From Pseudomonas sp. SCB32 (GTDB lineage: Bacteria; Pseudomonadota; Gammaproteobacteria; Pseudomonadales; Pseudomonadaceae): a DNA stretch of 64,000 nucleotides. The stretch lies in NCBI RefSeq assembly GCF_009189165.1, contig NZ_CP045118.1, forward strand, positions 2,356,001-2,420,000, given 5' to 3'. Position 1 is the first letter of the stretch, and each line of letters begins with the position of its first letter. The notes below the pieces were generated by a model. It was not told where the DNA came from, ran no database searches, and was given only the letters and a program-made list of their open reading frames with translations. Below, piece after piece: positions 1 to 8,950 of this stretch. Position numbers and translations under genes: made by a program.

Positions 1-1736
1 TTTTGCGGGTGGGCGATACGGTTCCAGTAGGCGATGCGCCAGGTGCCCAGGTACCAGTTGGGCACCACGTAGTGCCCCCAGAGCAGCGCGCGGTCGAGTG
101 CGCGTGCGTGGCGTACCAGGCTCTCGCGGGAGTCGGCGTTGATCAGACCGTCCACCAGGGCGTCGATGCCCGGATCGCGGAGGCCGATGAAGTTGCGGCT
201 GCCCGGTTTGTCGGCGCTGCTGGAGTGCCAGAACTCGCGCTGCTCGTTGCCCGGCGAGTTGGACTGCGGCCAACTGCTGACGATCATGTCGTAGTCCCGC
301 GAGCGCAGGCGGTTGACGTACTGCGAGACGTCGACTCGACGCAGCTGCATGTCGATGCCCAGTTCGGCGAGGTTGCGCTTGAACGGCAGCAGCACGCGTT
401 CGAAGTCGGCCTGGGCGAGCATGAACTCGAAGCTCAGCTGCTTACCGTCGGGGCCGACCATCTTGTCGTTCTCGATCTTGTAGCCGGCGTCCAGCAGCAG
501 CTGGTAGGCCTTGCGCTTCTGCTCGCGGATGATGCCGCTACCGTCGCTGGTGGGCGGTACGCAGACCTGGGTGAAGACCTCTGGCGGCAGCTTGTCGCGC
601 AGCGGTTCGAGAATCTTCAGTTCCTCGGCGTCAGGCAATTGGTGCGCGGCCATTTCGGAGTTCTCGAAGTAACTGCCGTCGCGCAGGTAGGAGCCAAAGA
701 ACAGCTGCTTGTTGGTCCACTCGAAGTCGAACAGCTGGATGATCGCTTCACGCACGCGGGCGTCCTGGAACACCGGGCGGCGCAGGTTGAAGGCGTAGCC
801 CTGCATGCCCCAGGGATTGCCGTTGACCGGCTCCTCGCGAACGATGCGACCATCGCGCACCGCCGGGGTGTCGTAGGCAGTGGCCCAGTTCTTGGCGATG
901 CGCTCGTCGTTGAAGTCGAACTGCCCGGCCTTGAAAGCCTCCAGGGCGACCGTGAGGTCGCGGTAGGAGTCCACCACCACTGCGTCGAAGTTGTTGAAGC
1001 CGCGGTTCACCGCCAGCTTGTCGCCCCACCAGTTTTTCACCCGCTCGTAGCGGATCGAGCGGCCCGCGTCGACCTTGGAGATGCGGTACGGGCCACTGCC
1101 CAGTGGCGGCTCCATACCGGTCTTGTTGAAGTCGCGGGTGGCCCACCAGTGCTTGGGCAGGATCGACAGCTGGCCGAGGATCAACGGCAGCTCGCGGTTA
1201 TTGCCGTGCTTGAAGTCGAAGCGCACGCGCAGTTTGTCTTCGGCCACCACCTTGTCGACGTCCGCGTAGTAGTTGCGGTACATCGGGTCGCCGTCCTTCA
1301 TCAGGGTCTCGAAGGTAAACACCACGTCCTCGGCGGTGACCGGTGTGCCGTCCTGGAACTTCGCTTCGGGGCGCAGGTAGTAACGCACGAAGCGGTGCTC
1401 CGGGTCCTTCTCGATCTTCTCGGCGAGCATCCCGTATTCGGTGAAGGGTTCGTCGAGGGAGTGGAAGGTGAGGGTGTCGTAGATAAGGTTGATCTGCGGT
1501 GCGGAGTTGCCCTTGGCGATGAAGGGGTTGAGGCTGTCGAACCCGCCGAAGTCGGAGAGGCGCAGGGTGCCGCCCTTGGGCGCGTCCGCGTTGACGAAGT
1601 CGAAGTGCTTGAAGTCAGCCGGGTATTTCGGCGCTTCGTCATAGAGGGTGATGGCGTGCTGCGGCGCGGCCTGCGCACTGCCCAGCAGTCCCAGCAACAG
1701 GCCGGCGAACAGCGCGGCGCGGCGGGGGCTCTTCAT
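1..1736 (-). CDS. ABC peptide transporter substrate-binding protein (YejA type), 3' end outside the window
   Basis: This is the periplasmic solute-binding subunit of a peptide/dipeptide ABC importer (SBP_bac_5 family). The reading frame is open from the ATG at 1736 to the window edge, giving 578 residues, and the C-terminal end is missing. The N-terminus is a signal peptide (MKSPRRAALFAGLLLGLLGS, then AQA) and the mature part opens with the family pattern YPADFKHFDFVNADAPKGGTL. The motif RYYLRPEAKFQDGTPVTAEDV is typical of this family. The ATG overlaps the stop of the upstream paralogue in an ATGA, so the two are translationally coupled. The permease and ATPase genes are expected beyond the left edge. 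In PAO1 the equivalent is, from memory, PA1810. Confidence 0.9.
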   Translation of the reverse strand, partial: MKSPRRAALFAGLLLGLLGSAQAAPQHAITLYDEAPKYPADFKHFDFVNADAPKGGTLRLSDFGGFDSLNPFIAKGNSAPQINLIYDTLTFHSLDEPFTEYGMLAEKIEKDPEHRFVRYYLRPEAKFQDGTPVTAEDVVFTFETLMKDGDPMYRNYYADVDKVVAEDKLRVRFDFKHGNNRELPLILGQLSILPKHWWATRDFNKTGMEPPLGSGPYRISKVDAGRSIRYERVKNWWGDKLAVNRGFNNFDAVVVDSYRDLTVALEAFKAGQFDFNDERIAKNWATAYDTPAVRDGRIVREEPVNGNPWGMQGYAFNLRRPVFQDARVREAIIQLFDFEWTNKQLFFGSYLRDGSYFENSEMAAHQLPDAEELKILEPLRDKLPPEVFTQVCVPPTSDGSGIIREQKRKAYQLLLDAGYKIENDKMVGPDGKQLSFEFMLAQADFERVLLPFKRNLAELGIDMQLRRVDVSQYVNRLRSRDYDMIVSSWPQSNSPGNEQREFWHSSSADKPGSRNFIGLRDPGIDALVDGLINADSRESLVRHARALDRALLWGHYVVPNWYLGTWRIAYWNRIAHPQ

Positions 1737-3562
1737 AGGGTGTTCTCCTGGTTTTTCTGCCACCAGGCGCGCAGGCCCAGGGTATAGGGCGGCGTGGTGA
1801 CGAAGGCGAAGCGATTGCGGTACGCCAGTCGATGCTTGTTCAGGTACCAGTTGGGAATGCTGTAGTGCTGCCATAGCAGCACCCGGTCCAGGGCGCGCGC
1901 GGCAACTTCCTGCTGGTCGCGGTCGGCGGCGCCGAGGAGTTTGTCGAGCATCGCGTCCACCACGGGGTTGGCGATGCCCGCATAGTTCTTGCTGCCCTTC
2001 ACCGCCACCTGGCTGGAGTGGAAGTACTGCCATTGTTCAAGGCCGGGGCTCAGGGTCTGGGGCAGGGTCATCAGAATCATGTCGTAGTCGAATTGGTCCA
2101 GACGCTGTTTGTACTGGGCACGGTCCACGGTGCGCAAGCGCGCATCGATACCAATGCCGGCGAGATTCTCCCGATACGGCTGGAGTATCCGTTCCAGGCT
2201 GGGATTGACCAGCAGGATTTCGAAGCGCAGCGGCTTGCCGCTGGCGTCCAGCAGACGGTCGCCGGAGAGTTTCCAGCCGGCGTCGGCCAATAGACTCAAT
2301 GCGTGGCGCAGGGTTTCCCGTGGAATGCCGTGGCCCTGGGTGACCGGTACCGTGAAGGGGCGGGTGAACAGTTCGTCCGGCAGCTGCTTGCGGTAAGGGG
2401 AGAGCAGCAGCCATTCCTGGCCCTGGGGCACGCCGGTGGCGGCAAAGGCGCTGTTGGGGTAGTAGCTGCTGGCGCGCGCGTAGGCATCGTTGAACAGCGC
2501 GCGGTTGGTCCATTCGAAGTCGAACATCATGCCGAGGGCTTCGCGCAGGCGGCGGTCGGCGAAGGTCGGCCGGCGCGTGTTCATGAACAGCGCCTGGGTC
2601 TGGGTCGGGATCTGGTGCGGGATTTCCGCGCGGACCACGTCGCCGCGTCGCATCGCCGGGAAGTGATAGGCACTGCGCCAGTTCTTCGCCTGGTGCTCGA
2701 TGTAGAAGTCGAATTCGCCGGCCTTGAAGGCTTCGAAGGCAATACCGGCATCGCGGTAGAACTCCACCTCGACCCGGTCGAAGTTGTACTTGCCGCGATT
2801 CACCGGCAGGTCCGCGCCCCACCAGTCCTTGATCCGTTCGAACACCAGGCGTCGCCCCGGCACTACTTCGGTGATCCGATAGGGGCCGCTGCCCAGCGGC
2901 GGTTCGAAGGTGGTGGCCTTGAAGTCGCGGCCTTTCCAGTAGTGCTGCGGCAGCACGGGCATTTCGCCCAGGCGCAGGATCAGCAGCGGGTTGTCGCTGC
3001 GCTTGAGGACGAAGCGGATGCTCTGGGCCGAGAGGATGTCGACTCGCTGCACTTCCTGCAGGGCGGTGCGGTACATCGGGTGCCCGTGCTTGAGCAGGGT
3101 GCGGTAGGAGAACGCCACGTCGTAGGCGGTGATCGGCTTGCCGTCGTGGAAGCGTGCCTGTGGACGCAGGTTGAACACCACCCAGCTGCGATCCTCCGCG
3201 TACTCGACGCTGCCGGCGATCAGGCCGTAGCTGGAGGCGGGCTCGTCACCCGAGGGGTCGTAGAGGCCAGTGCCGACCATCAGCGGCTCGTTCAGCTCAC
3301 TGACGCCGTACTGCAGGAAGTCGGCGGTGCTGATCGGCGGGCTGCCCTTGAGGGTATAGGGGTTGAGAGTGTCGAAGCTGCCCATGCCCATCAGGCGCAG
3401 GGTGCCGCCCTTGGGTGCACTGGGATTGACCCAGTCGAAATGGTCGAAGTTGGCGGGATACTTCAGATCGCCGAATTGCGCGTAGCCGTGGCTTTCAGTG
3501 ATCTGGGCCGACGCGGGCAGGCTGAGCAGGAGGCCGAGGAACAGGAGGGGCAGGCGACGCAT
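1733..3562 (-). CDS. ABC peptide transporter substrate-binding protein, second paralogue
   Basis: A 609-residue periplasmic peptide-binding protein of the SBP_bac_5/YejA family. It starts with the signal peptide MRRLPLLFLGLLLSLPASAQ, followed by GYAQFGDLKYPANFDHFDWV and the APKGGTLRL motif shared with the next gene. It is a full-length paralogue of the protein encoded just downstream and overlaps it by 4 nt (ATGA). Two binding proteins for one importer suggest two peptide ranges or a duplicated specificity; this is inference. It appears to be the first gene of the operon seen here, 106 nt downstream of mltD on the same strand. The PAO1 counterpart should be PA1811. Confidence 0.92.
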   Translation of the reverse strand: MRRLPLLFLGLLLSLPASAQITESHGYAQFGDLKYPANFDHFDWVNPSAPKGGTLRLMGMGSFDTLNPYTLKGSPPISTADFLQYGVSELNEPLMVGTGLYDPSGDEPASSYGLIAGSVEYAEDRSWVVFNLRPQARFHDGKPITAYDVAFSYRTLLKHGHPMYRTALQEVQRVDILSAQSIRFVLKRSDNPLLILRLGEMPVLPQHYWKGRDFKATTFEPPLGSGPYRITEVVPGRRLVFERIKDWWGADLPVNRGKYNFDRVEVEFYRDAGIAFEAFKAGEFDFYIEHQAKNWRSAYHFPAMRRGDVVRAEIPHQIPTQTQALFMNTRRPTFADRRLREALGMMFDFEWTNRALFNDAYARASSYYPNSAFAATGVPQGQEWLLLSPYRKQLPDELFTRPFTVPVTQGHGIPRETLRHALSLLADAGWKLSGDRLLDASGKPLRFEILLVNPSLERILQPYRENLAGIGIDARLRTVDRAQYKQRLDQFDYDMILMTLPQTLSPGLEQWQYFHSSQVAVKGSKNYAGIANPVVDAMLDKLLGAADRDQQEVAARALDRVLLWQHYSIPNWYLNKHRLAYRNRFAFVTTPPYTLGLRAWWQKNQENTL

Positions 3563-3668
3563 CGGGCGTTGGGTCCGATCCTTGGCTGGCGAGCTTCGTA
3601 CAGTAGCAGCTTGTCCTTGCCGCCAGAAGCCGCGCGCCGGACATTTGCGTCACGGCGCGTTGCGAGGG

Positions 3669-5261
3669 TCAGCGGCTGGCGGTGTCGAGGTAGAGCGTCA
3701 GGGTCTGGCCCGGCTTCAGGGCCTTGCCGCTGCGCGGGTTCCAGCGCTTGATGTGCTGCATTTCGACGTTGAAGCGCTTGGCGATCAGGTACATCGAGTC
3801 GCCTTGCTGGACCTTGTAGTAGGTCACGTTGTCCTGCTTGCTCTTGCTGCTCGAGGCCACTTGCTGGGTGGCGGCGCTGGCGCCACCTTGCAGCTTGAGC
3901 GTCTGTCCCGGCTTCACGCCGTGGCTGTCCAGGTTGTTCCAGCGCTTGATATCGGCAACGTCGACGTCGTTCTTCTTGGCGATCTGCCAGAGGGTGTCGC
4001 CATTCTTCACGGTGTAGGTGCGGGCCTGGGCGCGAGCGGGCGCGCGCTCGACCTGCGCCAACTGACGCGGGCTCTCCGGCTCGACGACCGGGCGGCCCAC
4101 CTGGCTGGGGATCGCCAGGACCTGGCCATTGCGCACGTGGTTGGCGCCCAGGTGGTTGGCGGACTTCAGTTCGGCGACAGTCAGGCGATAGCGCTGGGCG
4201 ATGCTGTGCAGGCTGTCACCCTTGCGTACGCGGTACTTCTGGGCAACGACGATCTCCTGCGGCTTGAGCGTGGCGATGCCGGCCTTCAGGGTGTCGGCCT
4301 TGTCCTTTGGCACCAGCAGGTGTTGCGGGCCGTCGAGGGTGACCTTGCGCTTGAAGGCGGGATTCAGCTGGTACAGCTCGTCCTCGTCGAGATCGGCGAG
4401 GGCGGCGACGCGCGACAGGTCGAGGCCCGGCTTGACGCGAATCGAGGTGAAGTAGGGTTCGTTGGCGATCGGGTTGAGGCTGATGCCATAGATGTTCGGG
4501 GCCATCACCAGCTGCGACAGGGCCAGCAGCTTGGGGACGTAGTCCTGGGTTTCCTGCGGCAGCGGCAGGTTCCAGTAGTCGGTTGGCAGGCCGAGCTTCT
4601 GGTTGCGCTCGATGGCGCGGCTGACCGTGCCTTCGCCGGCGTTGTAGGCGGCCAGGGCGAGCAGCCAGTCACCGTTGAACATATCGTGCAGGCGCGTGAG
4701 ATAGGTCAGCGCGGCGTTGGTGGATGCCTGGATGTCGCGGCGACCGTCATAGAAGTTGGTCTGGCGCAGGTTGAAATGGGTGCCGGTGCTCGGGATGAAC
4801 TGCCACAGGCCGACGGCTTGGGCGCGAGACACCGCCATCGGGTTGTAGGAGCTTTCGATGACCGGCAGCAGGGCCAGTTCAAGCGGCATGTCGCGCTCTT
4901 CGAGACGCTCCACGACGTAGTGCATATAGGGGCTGCCGCGTTCGCTGGCGTTTTCCAGGAACGACGGGTTGCTCATGAACCACAGGCGCTGGCGCTCGAT
5001 GCGCGGATTGGTGTCGATCTGATCCTGCAGCTGGAAACCGAAGCGGATGCGTTCCCAGATATCGTTCTGGTTCTGGGCATTCGCCCACGCCGGTTTGAAC
5101 TTCACGTCCACGGCGCGGCTGGCATTGCGGGCCTGGCTGTCGGAGGCGACGTGCTGGGTCGACTGACAGCCGGCGAGGCCCGCGGCGAGCAGCACCGCGG
5201 AGACTCGGACAGCACGAGCCAATGCGTCTAGATCGAAGGTCTTGCTGGTCTTTGGCGGCAT
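3669..5261 (-). CDS. mltD: Membrane-bound lytic murein transglycosylase D
   Basis: MltD cleaves the beta-1,4 bond of peptidoglycan glycans, forming 1,6-anhydro-muropeptides. The 530-residue protein has a lipoprotein signal with lipobox LAGC (Cys32). It then has an SLT catalytic domain with the likely catalytic Glu136 in VIESSYNP and the motifs AVGLWQFIPSTG and LALAAYNAGEG. Three C-terminal LysM domains follow (starting around YRVRKGDSL, YTVKNGDTL and YYKVQQGDS), which bind peptidoglycan. Length and domain order match the Pseudomonas family. It lies 79 nt downstream of gloB on the same strand, the same arrangement as in P. aeruginosa and E. coli relatives. Confidence 0.96.
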   Translation of the reverse strand: MPPKTSKTFDLDALARAVRVSAVLLAAGLAGCQSTQHVASDSQARNASRAVDVKFKPAWANAQNQNDIWERIRFGFQLQDQIDTNPRIERQRLWFMSNPSFLENASERGSPYMHYVVERLEERDMPLELALLPVIESSYNPMAVSRAQAVGLWQFIPSTGTHFNLRQTNFYDGRRDIQASTNAALTYLTRLHDMFNGDWLLALAAYNAGEGTVSRAIERNQKLGLPTDYWNLPLPQETQDYVPKLLALSQLVMAPNIYGISLNPIANEPYFTSIRVKPGLDLSRVAALADLDEDELYQLNPAFKRKVTLDGPQHLLVPKDKADTLKAGIATLKPQEIVVAQKYRVRKGDSLHSIAQRYRLTVAELKSANHLGANHVRNGQVLAIPSQVGRPVVEPESPRQLAQVERAPARAQARTYTVKNGDTLWQIAKKNDVDVADIKRWNNLDSHGVKPGQTLKLQGGASAATQQVASSSKSKQDNVTYYKVQQGDSMYLIAKRFNVEMQHIKRWNPRSGKALKPGQTLTLYLDTASR

Positions 5262-5340
5262 TGGCTGATGACTTTGTCCGGGGCAAAAATTTCGGGGATT
5301 CTAGAAATCGCGGCTGCCCTGGTCAAGATTTCGCCATCAG

Positions 5341-6120
5341 TCAGAACTGGTCCTTCCAGCGGCGAATGGTCGCAAAGACCTCGTCCGGCGTGCGGATTTC
5401 CTGGCCGCTCCGCTCGTCGGCAACTTTCTTAACGGATGTTTCTGACACGCGAAGGAATGGATTCGTCGCCCGTTCCAAGGCAATGGAAGAGGGCAGGCTG
5501 ATCTTCCCCTGCTCGCGCCAGCGGCTGACTTCGTCGAAGCGCGCGCGGACCTCGGGATTGTCCGGTTCCACCGCGCAGGCGAAGCGCAGATTGCTCAGGG
5601 TGTATTCGTGGGTGCAATAGACCAGCGTTTGGCCCGGAAGTGCCGCCAGGCGACTCAGCGAGGCGTGCATTTGTGCCGGGGTGCCTTCGAACAGGCGGCC
5701 GCAGCCGGCGGCGAACAGCGTATCGCCGCAGAACAGCAGCGGCGGCTCGTGGTCCCGATTGAAGTAGGCGATATGCCCGAGGGTGTGGCCGGGCACGTGA
5801 ATGACGTCGAAGCCGAGACCGAGCACTTCGATGTGGTCGCCATCTTCCAGCGCCACGTCGCGTGCGGGGATTCTCTCGCCTGCCGGGCCGAGCACACGGG
5901 CGCCGGTCCGGTCCTTGAGCTGCGCGACGCCGCCGACATGGTCGGCGTGATGGTGGGTGACCATGATGTCGCTCAGGGTCCAGCCGGGATGGGCGTCCAG
6001 CCAGGCCAGTACCGGCCCGGCGTCGCCCGGGTCGACCACCGCGCACTGGCGGCGGGTTACATCCTGCAACAGCCAGAGGTAGTTGTCGGAAAAGGCGGGT
6101 AGCGCGTCTATCTGTATCAT
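5341..6120 (-). CDS. gloB: Hydroxyacylglutathione hydrolase (glyoxalase II)
   Basis: GloB hydrolyses S-lactoylglutathione to lactate and glutathione, the second step of methylglyoxal detoxification in the cytosol. With the start at [18 protein letters not shown] the protein is 259 residues, the usual length. The frame continues upstream to 6195, but those extra 25 residues do not look like the family. The metallo-beta-lactamase metal motif THHHADH (His56, His58, Asp60, His61) is intact, and [11 protein letters not shown] and [13 protein letters not shown] carry further ligands. It is divergent from the methyltransferase gene, with 86 nt between the two starts that probably hold both promoters. 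Confidence 0.96.
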   Translation of the reverse strand: MIQIDALPAFSDNYLWLLQDVTRRQCAVVDPGDAGPVLAWLDAHPGWTLSDIMVTHHHADHVGGVAQLKDRTGARVLGPAGERIPARDVALEDGDHIEVLGLGFDVIHVPGHTLGHIAYFNRDHEPPLLFCGDTLFAAGCGRLFEGTPAQMHASLSRLAALPGQTLVYCTHEYTLSNLRFACAVEPDNPEVRARFDEVSRWREQGKISLPSSIALERATNPFLRVSETSVKKVADERSGQEIRTPDEVFATIRRWKDQF

Positions 6121-6206
6121 GGCTGGAAAGTCGCTAAGTAAGGGGCATTGGCGCATAGTAGTGCGGTTACGCACTTTTGTGTCGCGCGCTCCCACAGGGG
6201 GTAGTG

Positions 6207-6968
6207 ATGATCGAACCCGAACCCTTCGCCCAGGCCGACGCCGACTGGCTGGAACTGTTCGCCCAGGCGCGTCACTGGCTGGCCGGACCGATCGGCGGAA
6301 TGATGCTCGCCGAAGAGCAGCAACTGCTGACCGACGAGCTGGAACGCTATTTCGGTGGTTACCTGGTGCATTACGGCCCGCACGCCGAGCTGCCGGCCCG
6401 CACCGGCAACATCCAGCGCGGGGTGCGCCTGGGCCCGCCGTTGCCGGGGGTGGAGATCGCCTGTGACGAAGCCGCCTGGCCGCTGGGGGAGCATGCCGCC
6501 GATGTCGTGCTGCTGCAGCACGGTCTGGATTTCTGCCTGTCGCCCCATCGGCTGCTGCGCGAAGCCGCGCGCAGCGTGCGGCCGGGCGGGCATCTGCTGG
6601 TGGTCGGGGTCAACCCGTGGAGCGCCTGGGGCATCCGCCACTACTTCGCCCGCGACGCCTTGCGCCGCGCCCGCTGCATCTCGCCGACGCGGGTCTGTGA
6701 CTGGCTCAACCTGCTGGGATTCGCGCTGGAGAAACGCCGCTACGGGTGTTATCGTCCGCCGCTTGCATCGGCGAAATGGCAGAGCCGCCTGGCTCGTATG
6801 GAGACCTGGGGACCCGTCCTGCAGGGCTCTGGCGCCGGCTTCTATCTGTTGGTGGCACGCAAGCTGGTGGTCGGTTTGCGCCCCTTGCGCCAACCCCGCC
6901 GCGAGCCGCGCGGGCAACTGGTGCCGCTGCCGGTGGCCAAGGTCAGCCGCCGCGATTCCGAGTCCTGA
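6207..6968 (+). CDS. SAM-dependent methyltransferase, class I
   Basis: A 253-residue protein of the methyltransferase type-11 group. The segment [35 protein letters not shown] is typical of the post-motif region of class I SAM methyltransferases. The usual N-terminal glycine-rich SAM loop is weak, so the enzyme may be divergent. I set the start at the ATG at 6207 because AGGGGG lies just upstream and the frame's earlier start gives an unlikely N-terminus. Its substrate is unknown. It sits 11 nt before rnhA in the same direction, an arrangement conserved in Pseudomonas next to gloB (PA1814 in PAO1, from memory). Confidence 0.85.
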   Translation: MIEPEPFAQADADWLELFAQARHWLAGPIGGMMLAEEQQLLTDELERYFGGYLVHYGPHAELPARTGNIQRGVRLGPPLPGVEIACDEAAWPLGEHAADVVLLQHGLDFCLSPHRLLREAARSVRPGGHLLVVGVNPWSAWGIRHYFARDALRRARCISPTRVCDWLNLLGFALEKRRYGCYRPPLASAKWQSRLARMETWGPVLQGSGAGFYLLVARKLVVGLRPLRQPRREPRGQLVPLPVAKVSRRDSES

Positions 6969-6979
6969 ATACGAGCGAT

Positions 6980-7423
6980 ATGAGCGAAGAGAAAGTCGAG
7001 ATCTATACCGACGGCGCCTGCAAGGGCAACCCGGGCCCGGGCGGCTGGGGTGCCGTGCTGTTCTACAAGGGCGCCGAGCGCGAACTGTGGGGCGGCGAGC
7101 CGGAAACCACCAACAATCGCATGGAACTGATGGCCGCCATCATGGCCCTGGCCGCGCTCAAGCGGCATTGCGACGTGCGCATTGTCACCGACTCGCAGTA
7201 CGTCATGCAGGGCATCACCGAGTGGATGACCAACTGGAAGAAGCGCGGCTGGAAGACCGCTGCCAAGCAGCCGGTGAAGAACGCCGACCTGTGGCAGGCG
7301 CTAGACGAGCAGGTGAACCGGCATACTGTCGAATGGCGCTGGGTGCGCGGCCACACTGGCCACCCCGGCAACGAGCGCGCCGATATGCTGGCCAACCGTG
7401 GCGTGAGCGAACTGCCGCGCTAA
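6980..7423 (+). CDS. rnhA: Ribonuclease HI
   Basis: RNase HI cuts the RNA strand of RNA:DNA hybrids, removing R-loops and Okazaki primers. The 147-residue protein has the four metal-binding carboxylates Asp11 ([16 protein letters not shown]), Glu49 (NNRMELMA), Asp71 (VTDSQYV) and Asp135 (NERADMLA). It also has the catalytic His125 in RGHTGHPG. The start at 6980 gives the standard N-terminus [12 protein letters not shown]; upstream starts in the frame only add overlap with the methyltransferase gene. It is followed by dnaQ 72 nt downstream, the classical rnhA-dnaQ pairing of gammaproteobacteria, here on one strand. Confidence 0.98.
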   Translation: MSEEKVEIYTDGACKGNPGPGGWGAVLFYKGAERELWGGEPETTNNRMELMAAIMALAALKRHCDVRIVTDSQYVMQGITEWMTNWKKRGWKTAAKQPVKNADLWQALDEQVNRHTVEWRWVRGHTGHPGNERADMLANRGVSELPR

Positions 7424-7495
7424 GCGTCCAGGTATCAGGATCAAGGTCGTCCGGCGCAGTCCGGGCGAATCAACCGCAAGAAGGTTTCACACAGA

Positions 7496-8233
7496 ATGCG
7501 CAGCGTCGTACTCGATACTGAAACGACCGGTATGCCGGTCACCGACGGCCACCGGATCATCGAGATCGGTTGCGTCGAACTCGAAGGTCGCCGCCTCACC
7601 GGCCGGCACTTCCACGTCTACCTGCAGCCCGACCGCGAGATTGACGAAGGCGCCATCGCGGTCCACGGCATCACCAACGAATACGTCAAGGACATGCCGC
7701 GCTTCCGCGAAGTCGCGGATGACTTCTTCGAGTTCATCAAGGGCGCCCAGCTGATCATCCACAACGCGGCGTTCGACGTTGGCTTCATCAACAACGAATT
7801 CGCGCTGCTGGGGCAGAGCGAGCGCGCCGACGTCGCCGACTACTGCGGCATCCTCGATACCCTGCTGATGGCCCGTGAGCGCCATCCGGGCCAGCGCAAC
7901 AACCTCGACGCCCTGTGCAAGCGCTACGGGGTCGACAACTCCGGCCGTGACCTGCACGGAGCACTGCTCGACGCCGAGATCCTCGCCGACGTCTACCTGG
8001 CGATGACCGGCGGCCAGACCAGCCTGTCGCTGGCTGGCAACGGTGCCGAAGGTGACGGCAGTGGTCGTGCTACCGCGACGGCTATCCGTCGCCTGGCGGC
8101 CGAGCGTGGGTTGACCCGGGTGATCCGAGCGACTGATGCGGAGATTGAGGCACATGTCGCGCGGTTGGCGGTGATCGAGAAGTCCGCTGGCGGTCCGTCG
8201 CTGTGGGCGCAGATGGAAGCGCCGAAGGAGTGA
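7496..8233 (+). CDS. dnaQ: DNA polymerase III epsilon subunit (3'-5' proofreading exonuclease)
   Basis: DnaQ is the proofreading subunit of the replicative polymerase. The 245-residue protein shows Exo I (LDTETTGM, Asp7 and Glu9), Exo II (HNAAFDVGFINNEFALL) and the Exo III-epsilon region with HGALLDAEILADVYL. After the exonuclease domain, QTSLSLAG matches the beta-clamp-binding motif found at this place in epsilon. The C-terminal tail (about 180-245) is the DnaE-binding segment. An AAGAAGG ribosome-binding site precedes the ATG. A strong intrinsic terminator follows about 20 nt after the stop. Confidence 0.97.
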   Translation: MRSVVLDTETTGMPVTDGHRIIEIGCVELEGRRLTGRHFHVYLQPDREIDEGAIAVHGITNEYVKDMPRFREVADDFFEFIKGAQLIIHNAAFDVGFINNEFALLGQSERADVADYCGILDTLLMARERHPGQRNNLDALCKRYGVDNSGRDLHGALLDAEILADVYLAMTGGQTSLSLAGNGAEGDGSGRATATAIRRLAAERGLTRVIRATDAEIEAHVARLAVIEKSAGGPSLWAQMEAPKE

Positions 8234-8254
8234 TCTGCCGCGCTGCTTGAGAGC

Positions 8255-8278
8255 AAGGCCCTTGTCAGGGGCCTTTTT
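8255..8278 (+). terminator. Rho-independent terminator after dnaQ
   Basis: Stem AAGGCCC (8255-8261) pairs with GGGCCTT (8269-8275) across a 7-nt loop and is followed by further T residues. It closes the rnhA-dnaQ unit. Confidence 0.85.
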
Positions 8279-8298
8279 CGTTTCAGCAGACGGCTCTT

Positions 8299-8394
8299 GT
8301 AGGAGCGGGCCATGCCCGCGATCGCGCGCATGGCGTGCTCCTACAGGTCGGCTCCGTCGTTTCAGTTCTCGTAGGAGCGGACTCTGTCCGCGAT
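8299..8394. repeat. REP-type palindromes, TAGGAGCGG family
   Basis: TGTAGGAGC at 8299-8307 pairs with GCTCCTACA at 8337-8345. A second half, starting GTAGGAGCGGACTCTGTCCG, follows at 8371-8394. The same sequence recurs at 20407-20474, so this is a dispersed extragenic palindrome of the Pseudomonas REP kind. Confidence 0.8.
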
Positions 8395-8429
8395 GTTTTT
8401 GCCTCGGGTTGGGTGCTCCTGCGCCGCTT

Positions 8430-8745
8430 CGAAGTGCGCGTGGACGTCTCGTTTCGCCCCCTCGGGCGAGTTACTTTCTCAAACTGCGGATGGCCGCCCC
8501 ACAGAAAGTAACCAAAGGTCTTGCCCCTGTATCCGGGTCCCGCTTCGCGGGACTGATTCGCTTCGCTCACCCTACGGGCCAGCCTTCGGCTGTTACTTCG
8601 CTGCGCTCCGTTTCCCTCGCTCCATCGAAGTTTCAGGGGCCCGCGTCGACGGGCCATCCCTGGCCCGACGACGCTCTCGCGGCATCCATGCCGCTCAACC
8701 CCTGAAACTCCTATTCCACTCGGCCTCCTGAAGGGGCGCTCCGGA
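8430..8745. repeat. Candidate dispersed repeat with GTTACTTTCT inverted repeat
   Basis: This stretch between dnaQ and ldcA contains a perfect 10-nt inverted repeat, GTTACTTTCT (8470-8479) and AGAAAGTAAC (8503-8512), followed by a C+T-rich, hairpin-dense tract. Open frames on both strands run through it, but none has a family-like composition, so I read it as non-coding. I recall very similar GTTACTTTCT/AGAAAGTAAC segments scattered in many beta- and gammaproteobacterial genomes, often wrongly annotated as hypothetical genes. Outer boundaries are approximate. The remaining DNA to 8950 (T-rich patches and an AT-rich stretch near 8880-8920) probably holds the ldcA promoter. Confidence 0.5.
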
Positions 8746-8950
8746 GTGTGCGGAGGTTTCTCTGGAAATCTTCAAGAGCCAGAGCAGAGTAATCAGCGTG
8801 AGCAGGGCTGGTTCCTTTGAGAAATGCCCTTTCCTGTCAGCGACGCGACGTTTTATTACAGCCGTCAGCCGGCCGCATTCCCCTACATTTAGTAAGTCCA
8901 TACTCTAGTAAGGATCGACGCCAGCAGAGCGTCCGCCTCAGGGGCTCACA

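Noticed and set aside
8247-8731. Overlapping frames of 112-152 residues on both strands between dnaQ and ldcA
   Set aside because: They run through a REP pair and a dispersed inverted-repeat element and have Ser/Arg/Pro-rich, non-protein composition.
8834-8870. ArgR sites before ldcA
   Set aside because: (T/C)GTCAG repeats at 8834 and 8863 are suggestive, but they lack the downstream AA and usual spacing of the TGTCGC-N8-AA consensus.
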